Source: Ligula intestinalis
Lineage: Eukaryota > Platyhelminthes > Cestoda > Diphyllobothriidea > Diphyllobothriidae
Assembly (NCBI GenBank): GCA_036362985.1
Contig: JAYGXS010000004.1
Span: forward strand, 11,306,078-11,370,077
Reading direction: 5' to 3'
Length of the DNA stretch: 64,000 nt
Below the pieces are notes generated by a model. It made no database searches. It worked only from the letters and a program-made list of their open reading frames with translations, and was not told the DNA's origin. The position numbers were made by a program, and so were the translations under genes. Below are positions 56,511 through 64,000 of this stretch, piece after piece (the stretch's first letter is position 1; each line of letters starts with the position of its first letter).

Positions 56511-57357
56511 AATAAGGTTTATTTGTAAAGCACATCTTTGGCGCCGTCAAAAAAAATCCCGGAAGGCAGGAAAAAACCTAACCCAAACCCCTTCTTTCGC
56601 AGTGACAATTGTATTTGTTTTGGTCTTTTGCTAGGTCAATAGTGTGCGAAATAAGGAGTTTGTTTTAAGTGAAAAAAACCTGACTTCTAGGGAACAAATC
56701 GAGGAAAACATGAAAAAAAATAAAAAAGTTATGCATTGTAGGTGTTACGGTTTTATAGTAAGAATACTTGGGGTCTGGAAAAACTGTATTGTCCTTTAAC
56801 TGAGGTATACTTAGCCGCGGTCAGTTTGAAGGTGAAAATATCAGCTGATGATATGGCATCTACCGTATGCATGGCTCTGCTCGATACGGAGATTACAATC
56901 ATTGTCCGGTGGCACAAGTTTGCTAATTAGATGGGACGTTGCAGATGTCTGAGGTGGGTCGAGGCAGCTGCGAAGTTCCATCGTCATTCAAGTGCATCGG
57001 CAGAAGACATTTGGCCTTTCGTTTGTCGAATATCTAAGTGAGATTGAGATTTACATCATTAGTATTTATATTTCTGATACATTATAAGAGGAAAAAATAT
57101 ATATTTTAGTATAATTGAAGAGAAAATTATTTTCCTTCATAATAATTTTTCATAAACATTTAGATATTAGTAGAGGAATATTGGAATAGATAAATTATTC
57201 TTAGTTTTTGTTTTTTACTTTATTTTTAAGGATTGGAAAAGGAGGCAAGGCACAATTTTGCTTAAGCTTTGATTTTATCAGCGTTGGAAATCGTCGACTG
57301 GAAAGCTTTCAGCATTTGCCTGTTTTCTCCAAAATTTTCGAGAACTCTCCTGGACCG

Positions 57358-60225
57358 TTAGATCCCTTTTGGTCCGAATTGGACGTCAAAGAACTGGTTA
57401 GCAAAGTGTCCTATTTTATTCAGAAATATATGCGTCATGTCATTTGAGAAGAACTGCTTGGTCTTTCTTCTAAATTCGGCTAAACTGTGGCTTTTTCGAA
57501 TATCGTTAGGTAGGGCATTCCATATGATCGCATATCTTATGGTGTAGAAATTTGATCGCTGGGCCGTCCTAGCTTTAGCGTTATGAATTGTATGCTGGTT
57601 GTTTCTAGTGGAACGGGAACCGTTTTGATTTGTTAACATATTATTGCTAAGGATGTTCTGATTATGTGTCACTTTAAATAGGAAAGTTAAACCATTTTGG
57701 AGTCGCCTTTGCCAGAGGGTTTTAAGACCATATCTATTGTACATTATTGTATAGGAGTCTCGGGCGTCATCGCGTTTACACAGACCTCTGGTAAACCTTC
57801 GCTGGATTTTTTCTAGTTTCTGTCTGTCATCTGATGACATGGTACCGAAAAATATTGAGCAGTAATCTAGAATAGGTAAAACGTACATTTTGTAAAGTTT
57901 AGTCTTAAGTGTAATTAATGTGAAATTTTTACTTATGAAGCCACATAGTCGATTGGCTTTTGGTGCGATTTGTTTAACATGCGGGGATAAGTCAAGAGTA
58001 TTAGAATAGCTAAGACCTAAATCTTTTAAAGATGTTAGCTCTTTTATTTCTTGACCACTAAACATTATGGGGGGAAGTTTTAGTGGTCCAAATATCATGA
58101 GATGACATTTTGTTGGTGAAAACGGCATTTGCCACTGAACACTCCAGTCGTTTAGTTTTTGAAGGTCTAATTCAATCGTTCTATGCACACTACTTATCGA
58201 ATTTTCGTTATAGGCATATGCGAGTTTTAAGTCATCTGCATATAAAAATGTTTTAGCAGATGTTGATATCGTGGATACCTCATGAATGTAAATGAGAAAT
58301 AAGAGGGGACCTAGGATAGTGCCTTGAAAAACACCACTGCTTATATGAGCTGGTTCTGATACTATATTTCGAAGTTGTACTACTTGAAATCGGTTTTGAA
58401 GATAGGATTTGAGGAAATCAAGGAGGGGGGGGCGAATCCCGTGACTCACTAGCTTCACGATCAGTCTTTTATGGGGAACTTTGTCAAAGGCTTTTTTTAG
58501 ATCAAAGTAAATTGTAGCTACCGTGTTCCCATCATCTCGATTTCTTGAGACGAATTTCAAGAAAGTGAGATGGCAGGACTGACATGACTTTTTGGGTAAA
58601 AAGGCATGTTGAGAGGGGGGTATGAGATTTACATTCGTCAGATGGTCTAACATTTGGTTATAAATTATTTTTTCTAAGATTTTTGCTAAAACCGATGTTC
58701 GGTGAACACCACGATAATTTTGGGCATTGGACCGATTTCCGTTTTTGTAAATTGGGGTGATACATGATTTTTTCCAGATTTCTGGATAAGTACCATTTGA
58801 CTGCAGTAACGAGAAAAGGTTAGACAGAAGTATTGGGGCATATGTCATATGCCTCAGTATGCAAGGAGGGATTCTATCCGTTCCATATGATGTGGAATTG
58901 GACAGTTGGCGGATAGCTTTCTCTACAGTTTCTTCGTTAAACAATATCTCTTTTAATACTAGTGCCGTCATTTCTGTTGGTTGGGGGATTGGTTCTTCCT
59001 CGACTGAATAGTTGGTTGAGAAATACTCGTTAAAAAGATTTGCTATTTGGTTGTCATTTGTTATTACTATTCCTTGGTCATCAAGCATGATTTGGGGGCC
59101 TTGTTTTTGATGATTATTTATTTGTTTCCTGAAGATTTGGGCTGTCCCTTCTGGGGACTCGATTGCCCGATGTTCTGCTGCTATCTTCTTATTTGTTTCA
59201 ATGTTCTGGGCTAACTCGTGAATCTCTGTAATGCGTCTGAGCGTAGATAGATAACTAATACATGGGTCGTGCAGTTGTTTTTTAAGTTTTTTTAGCCGTT
59301 TGGAAAGGAAGTTTGGGATTAGTGATTTCTTACATGGGGATCTCTCGTCAATTAGGGTATCTCGAATTAAATTAAGGGTGGCATATAATATGTTTACAGC
59401 TTCTAGAGGGGATGCTGTTAGGAGGAAAGTGCTCCAATCCAATGACCTAATGTAGCTATTCATAGATTCAATGTCAAGATTTTTGGGGTTTATAGAAGTG
59501 TAACTAGGATCAGGTCTTATTTTAATGTTAAGAGGGAGCACTGCTATTATTGTCTTATGATCACTATCAAAGGTTAAGCTGTCGTAGTGCGTATATAAGG
59601 GCCAGATATCATTGGTGAGAATAACATCGAGTATATTGTTTCCCCTGGTTGGTTTGCTTATTATTTGCGTCCAGTTATGAAACACAATTGATGATAATAA
59701 TTCATCATGTCTGGATGGGGCTGATAGTTCTGTCCAGTTTATTTCTGGACGGTTTAAGTCTCCTGCAATTATCTTATAGTCGGTTTGGATATTCGATAGA
59801 ATATCTAGTAGATTTGTAAGACCAGTGTCATCATTACTAAATTCCGGAGGGGTGTACAAACATCCAATTAGAATGCTTTTAAGGGTCTTGGATGTTATTA
59901 TAGCGAAGCATGCTTCGCCATTGAACGTCTCCTGAAGAACCTCAAAGCCACTCTGTTCTATGGTAGATCTAATGTAGATCATACAACCTCCTCCTCGTTT
60001 ATTCGCACGGTCCTGTCTATAGAAGGTGTAGTTTGCTATAAAAAGTGAAGCATTGGAGGTTGATTCGTTTACCCATGTTTCTGTTAAAAAGACTATATCG
60101 GGATTGTGTGTGTCAATAAAAGTCCTAAGTCGTGGGACTTTGTTTACTATCGATCTAGCATTAATAAGAGCAACACTTATGGTGTCGGATACAAAAGCTG
60201 GAATCTGTTGTGAAAAAATGGATTC
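57358..60225 (-). CDS. LINE ORF2: endonuclease plus reverse transcriptase
   Basis: The frame is open from 60225 to the stop at 57358 (about 955 codons); the first Met is at 59982, already inside the endonuclease. N-terminal motif SVALINARSIVNKVPRLRTF and IVFLTETWVNES precede that Met, so the protein cannot start there. Further motifs, numbered from Met 59982: IIAGDLNRPEINW (about 70), FDSDHKTIIAVL (about 140), NYRGVHRTSVLAKILEKII (about 420), YFDLKKAFDKVPH (about 485), SSGVFQGTILGPLLFLIYI (about 545), YADDLKLAY (581), and the tail IIWNALPNDIR. All catalytic residues of both domains look intact. Expression probably needs -1 frameshifting or reinitiation from ORF1. Confidence 0.88.
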   Translation of the reverse strand, partial: ESIFSQQIPAFVSDTISVALINARSIVNKVPRLRTFIDTHNPDIVFLTETWVNESTSNASLFIANYTFYRQDRANKRGGGCMIYIRSTIEQSGFEVLQETFNGEACFAIITSKTLKSILIGCLYTPPEFSNDDTGLTNLLDILSNIQTDYKIIAGDLNRPEINWTELSAPSRHDELLSSIVFHNWTQIISKPTRGNNILDVILTNDIWPLYTHYDSLTFDSDHKTIIAVLPLNIKIRPDPSYTSINPKNLDIESMNSYIRSLDWSTFLLTASPLEAVNILYATLNLIRDTLIDERSPCKKSLIPNFLSKRLKKLKKQLHDPCISYLSTLRRITEIHELAQNIETNKKIAAEHRAIESPEGTAQIFRKQINNHQKQGPQIMLDDQGIVITNDNQIANLFNEYFSTNYSVEEEPIPQPTEMTALVLKEILFNEETVEKAIRQLSNSTSYGTDRIPPCILRHMTYAPILLSNLFSLLQSNGTYPEIWKKSCITPIYKNGNRSNAQNYRGVHRTSVLAKILEKIIYNQMLDHLTNVNLIPPSQHAFLPKKSCQSCHLTFLKFVSRNRDDGNTVATIYFDLKKAFDKVPHKRLIVKLVSHGIRPPLLDFLKSYLQNRFQVVQLRNIVSEPAHISSGVFQGTILGPLLFLIYIHEVSTISTSAKTFLYADDLKLAYAYNENSISSVHRTIELDLQKLNDWSVQWQMPFSPTKCHLMIFGPLKLPPIMFSGQEIKELTSLKDLGLSYSNTLDLSPHVKQIAPKANRLCGFISKNFTLITLKTKLYKMYVLPILDYCSIFFGTMSSDDRQKLEKIQRRFTRGLCKRDDARDSYTIMYNRYGLKTLWQRRLQNGLTFLFKVTHNQNILSNNMLTNQNGSRSTRNNQHTIHNAKARTAQRSNFYTIRYAIIWNALPNDIRKSHSLAEFRRKTKQFFSNDMTHIFLNKIGHFANQFFDVQFGPKGI

Positions 60226-61475
60226 CTATTACTTGGTTGATTGTGTTGAGGGCTCATGTGCGGAAATTGTGTGATTGGTGGATAATATGGTGGTGTTGGA
60301 CTATTTGTGGCGAATTGTGCATCATTGGGAAAAATTGGTGATGAGAGTGGTGGAATTCGATGGCATTGTGTAACTATCGGAGGGTATGGTGTTGTGCGAG
60401 GTGGGATTTGATTGTGTGTGTTATATTGAAAGGGTTGGGTGTGCGGTGGTCGTCTTGTGTATGGGCTAGGATACATGGGTTGAGAGAAGGGGTTAGGTGT
60501 CATTTTAGGGTGTGCATTTAAATACGGATATTCGTTTTGATATGAAATTCTGTTTGGGACTGGTGGTCTATTCTGGGTTGTTCGGGGGAGATAATCTAAC
60601 ACTGGTTTACTACTTTGGGTCTTTGAGTTAGGACTGGTATTGCTATTTATGGACATGTTTAGACGTGTGTTGTTATTTATCAGTGTATCTTGATTAGATT
60701 CAGGATAAGTGTTGGTCATGTCTAATGGGGTTGTACTATTTCGGGGTCTTTTTGTTTGGACCTTATTCTTTCCCTTAATTGCTTCGGCAGGTTTATTATT
60801 TGCTTTCGGTTTGTCATTATTATAATATGAAGAAGTCGCTCTCAAGTCATCTAAGCTGATGCTACGTTGATAGTTTTCGTTTTGCTTCCCAGATGAGGAG
60901 GAACTCGTTAATTGTTCCTCTGAAGTAGCATTTTGTGGAGTGTTTCCGTCCTCTACGACTATATGCGGCTGACTTTGTTTACGCCCTTTGTCTTTGTGAA
61001 AAACTTGTCTGCGCTGCATTGGGGTCAAGTCAGGGCCTATATATGCTTTAAAACTCCGGAAACTCCTATTTATTTCAGAGTTTTGTAGTAGCATTTGAGC
61101 TTCGGCGTGGGAAGAACATGTAAGCAAAATCGGTTTGTTTTTACTTCGCGAATTTAGTCTTTTGATAGACACTATGCCTATACTTATCCCACATTGTTGA
61201 AAAACGCTTTGTATTGCTACCATTGGATTACTCGTTTGAGGAAAGTTGCGGAAGATTATATTACAGCTACGTTTTGATCTATCTGAAACTTCTGTTGATA
61301 CTAAATGCACTACAGACTCAATCTGAGGTAAATTCGTGAGGTTGCTTTCAAATGAATTGGAGTCCAGAAGTGAATTAAGAATCTTAAATACAGGTTCATA
61401 CTTTTCAATAAAGTTTGTTAAATTTAAGAGGGCTGACAGATCGATTTGATCCACAACAACTTTCGCGTCGGTCAT
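60177..61475 (-). CDS. LINE ORF1 protein (RNA-binding type)
   Basis: 432 codons from ATG at 61475. Residues 1-60 are helical and hydrophobic/charged. Residues 63-150 (DRSKRSCNIIFRNFPQTSNP, GISIGIVSIKRLNSRSKNKP, then ILLTCSSHAEAQMLL and SFKAYIGPDLTPMQRRQVF) have the layout of an RRM-like fold common in LINE ORF1p. The C-terminal 250 residues are Pro/Asn/Gln/Tyr-rich and probably disordered. ORF1p normally binds element RNA and acts as a chaperone. Stop TAA at 60177-60179 lies inside the start of the ORF2 frame. No break is seen, which is unusual among the repeats here. Confidence 0.75.
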   Translation of the reverse strand: MTDAKVVVDQIDLSALLNLTNFIEKYEPVFKILNSLLDSNSFESNLTNLPQIESVVHLVSTEVSDRSKRSCNIIFRNFPQTSNPMVAIQSVFQQCGISIGIVSIKRLNSRSKNKPILLTCSSHAEAQMLLQNSEINRSFRSFKAYIGPDLTPMQRRQVFHKDKGRKQSQPHIVVEDGNTPQNATSEEQLTSSSSSGKQNENYQRSISLDDLRATSSYYNNDKPKANNKPAEAIKGKNKVQTKRPRNSTTPLDMTNTYPESNQDTLINNNTRLNMSINSNTSPNSKTQSSKPVLDYLPRTTQNRPPVPNRISYQNEYPYLNAHPKMTPNPFSQPMYPSPYTRRPPHTQPFQYNTHNQIPPRTTPYPPIVTQCHRIPPLSSPIFPNDAQFATNSPTPPYYPPITQFPHMSPQHNQPSNRNPFFHNRFQLLYPTP

Positions 61476-61699
61476 TGTTTCTAATAAAATTTTCCTGCAA
61501 AGGATTTTTGAATGCTAAATATATGTCGAAGTAATGTGTTTTTGACAAATAAACTATAAAATACTAGAAGTACAAAACAAATGATTTGTACAGCGTTCTA
61601 TGAAACAGAGGACAATATCTGACCAAATCAACGAAGGAGTTTGGTAGCGGATTTTGGCTAAGATAGTCAACTGTTACTTACTGATATTTTATTTAAGAA

Positions 61700-64000
61700 A
61701 ACCAAAGACTTTGAGTCGTTTCTTCACTTATATAAATCAATTTATATAAAGCTTCACTTATCTTCGAATTTGAACAAACCGCGAAGTTCTTGTATGAACT
61801 GCTTCGTGTGATGCTCTTCAGATCAATTTCAACGACGCCGAGCTCAAAATTGTGAGTAGCTGTTAAGAGGGTCTAACACCCGAGTCATAAATCGGGCTGT
61901 CCAGAGGGCACTAGAACAAAGGAATCGGACATACCACCGATGCATGCAGATTGGGCAAGGAAAACGATCTTGAAATGCCAACAGGCGAGCATCAAAGGAC
62001 AACCACGGGCCAGGGTCTGCCAACCATGAGGACATGCGTAGCCAGGAGCAAAGCACGCGCTAAGCATCACCTGAGAACACGATAGCTGAGGCACAAGATC
62101 TGCCTGTAGAGGCCACTCGTGGAGGGCCAATGAGGAAAAATGACTACTGTCCCTTAAATAGCGAGGCTACAAGCAGAGGACATTCTGCTGCATTGAGACA
62201 CGGAGCTCTGTTGCCGAGCTACGCTGCCGAAGACCCAAGATTCTGCTGCTAGCGACACGAGACCTGCTGTTGGCCGGGATAAGCTACCGACGACAGAGGA
62301 CACGCTGCTGATGGGAACGCAGAAGACAACACTGCTGTACAAGCAGAACTAGTGACAGTTAAGTATTATCTGCTATCCTGCTCTGCCTTCTCTTCCTGAC
62401 ACGTAACTTTGGGGACAAAACCAGTCTAGACACAGGAACACACAAGGTTATAACAGTGGCGATACAGTTTATCACTGCAAACGCAAGGATATAGCAACAA
62501 CTATGCGTACCTAAGACGCACGCCGTTTGCAACACAAGAATCTACGACGAGATAGCACATCGGATCTCAAAAACTAGCCAGGACTTTGGATACCTAAAAG
62601 TCTCTGTGTGGCATCGCCAAGTTTATCCTCACGTTACTCCTATACGAGTCCGAGACCTGTACAGGCTGCGCCAGCCAGGCTTTAAAGTTTATTTATTTCA
62701 GTTGAACGACTTTCATCCCATCTGCCTACGCAGGCTACTGAAGTTGGGATTGCAGGACTGAATCCCGGACACCTCAAGCAGCTAAGTAGGTGTGCCTTTT
62801 GTGCGTTTAATGGCTAATCAGTGGACTGAAAATCAGGTGATGGTCATTTAGTATCCTAAAGATATGACAGACGCTAGATGGCATGACGTACGTGAATCGC
62901 GCACAGGCAAATAACTAATAAGGCAAAGTAAGTAAAGGTTAAACCAGATCGAACTCGAGTTCTACTCTCGCACACCTTGTCGATACGAATCATTGAATAG
63001 ATACTAACAAAGACTTCATATTGCTTTACGGACAACAGCTAATTTTTCCAAGGGCCTGCATGGACGAGTGCGTGCAACAGCCAAAGCGCTGGTCATACGG
63101 CTAGCGAATCTAGTACTGTGTTGTTAGAAGACGCTGACACAAGCCCTTGCACTTCCGTGACTGACTTTGACGAGAGATGGCGATCGCATTTCGCCCCCAC
63201 CCTCCAGTGACAGTCACTCGCTTCGTGTAAATGGTATTTATCACTCCATGTATCTGACCTCTGATCAACGCTCGCAACCAATGCAATTGCCCCCCATCAT
63301 CTCCTTACCTTCCCCCAAAACAAGAACCTCTACACGCCGACATCGCCATGTGGCCGATGTGTAAATGATTAAATGTAATCAGACTTGCGAATTGAGGCAA
63401 ATCAGAATCTGCAACTGTACCGTTTTCATTATTCCTGCAAATATTTTGACCTGACGATGATTTGCTTAAAATATGCGTTTAACAAACTTGACTACACAAC
63501 TTAAGCATGGGAATATTTGTAAAAATCGATTGTATAGCATTGTATAGCACACCCTTTAAAATGCATCCATAGTTAACAATTTAAAAATTTCGCAGCAAGT
63601 TATTGTCATATAAGGTAACCTATGGTTCAAAAAGGTTAGCTGACTAGGTTTTTTGAAAATATTGCTGTTATACTCGACGGTATGTCGTTACTGGACTGAA
63701 CGGAAATAGTGCACTACGGTATAAACAGCAAACATTCGTTTATTAACTTTAGAACTTATGCGTAAATACTCAGGCGATAAAATGTTAATTTTTGTGTGAT
63801 TTAAAAATTTTTTACTCAGTTTCTTGAAGCGTCAGTATATCAAACGTGGGGAATATGTCTTGTTTGTCGAAATCAACGGGTTTATTTCTCTGATGAGTTA
63901 GGCTTTATTCCGAAGAATTCTGTTTTTAGGTTGTGTGGTTCGCTGCTGCGTCTGAGATGCCCTATTCGCACAACGCACGACTGTTTTGTTGAAGTTTGCG
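61700..64000. other. Right end: no supportable gene
   Basis: 61.85-63.3 kb is GC-richer (near 50%) with short ORFs on both strands and no recognised domain. 61728-61747 is a small palindrome (TATATAAAT-CA-ATTTATATA). 63.4-64.0 kb is AT-rich. If dlg is transcribed from farther right, this is intron or promoter; a first dlg exon here can be neither shown nor excluded. Confidence 0.4.

Larger units (their letters stand above)
57204..61700 (-). mobile_element. Near-complete non-LTR retrotransposon (ORF1 + ORF2)
   Basis: Minus-strand LINE with an uninterrupted ORF1 (61475-60177), an uninterrupted ORF2 (60225-57358) overlapping it by 49 nt, and a 3' untranslated part ending in AATAAAGTAAAAAACAAAAA (about 57225-57204). 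The 5' boundary is not visible; about 200 bp of untranslated leader is assumed. CR1/Jockey-like by endonuclease and RT motifs. The best candidate for a recently active element in the window. Confidence 0.8.

Noticed and set aside
1..64000. CRISPR arrays, bacterial operons, rRNA genes
   Set aside because: No regularly spaced direct repeats, no Shine-Dalgarno-type gene strings and no rRNA-like conserved blocks were seen.

Overview
The window is eukaryotic nuclear DNA: long AT-rich non-coding stretches, a spliced gene with small exons and GT/AG boundaries, several non-LTR retrotransposons, Penelope-like fragments, and many tRNA-derived repeats. There are no bacterial-style operons. The repeat mix and the highly diverged MAGUK gene suggest a flatworm (Platyhelminthes). 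My impression is a diphyllobothriidean-type tapeworm, but that rests on recalled repeat flavour and no search was run. Two assembly gaps are visible: 10 N at 9732-9741 and 100 N at 52740-52839.

The one host gene I can support is on the minus strand. Seven exons (45495-45626, 35306-35487, 32750-33345, 21662-21764, 20501-21204, 11464-11746, 3776-3977) join in compatible phase into 2,202 nt. They encode an L27 domain, a linker, PDZ1, an unusually long PDZ1-PDZ2 linker, and PDZ2. This is the 5' half of a discs large (Dlg) homologue. The initiator exon lies upstream of 45626 and was not found. PDZ3, SH3 and the guanylate-kinase domain should lie beyond the left edge.

The introns (about 0.5 to 11 kb) and the 18 kb upstream are packed with mobile DNA. 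From left to right they hold: tRNA-like foldback elements of two families (families A and B: 1-920, 12.4, 18.1, 22.9, 27.5, 37.4, 39.6-40.6, 42.3 and 43.9 kb); Penelope-like (PLE) 3' fragments and termini (7.3-10.3, 14.6, 30.6, 35.0, 37.8-38.4 and 42.9-43.6 kb); a mariner-like transposase remnant (22.4 kb); a diverged pair of unknown coding repeats (29.2 and 30.0 kb); and a dense LINE cluster from 48.4 to 61.5 kb.

The cluster contains a CR1/Jockey-type LINE with broken frames (48.4-51.4 kb), a gap-interrupted LINE with an inverted partial copy (52.5-54.6 kb), two converging LINE tails that share a 3' stem-loop (54.6-56.3 kb), and one LINE whose ORF1 and ORF2 are both open, overlapping in a -1 register (57.2-61.5 kb). 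A recurring theme is inverted duplication: tRNA-like repeats, PLE fragments and one LINE all occur as head-to-head or foldback pairs 0.1-1 kb apart.
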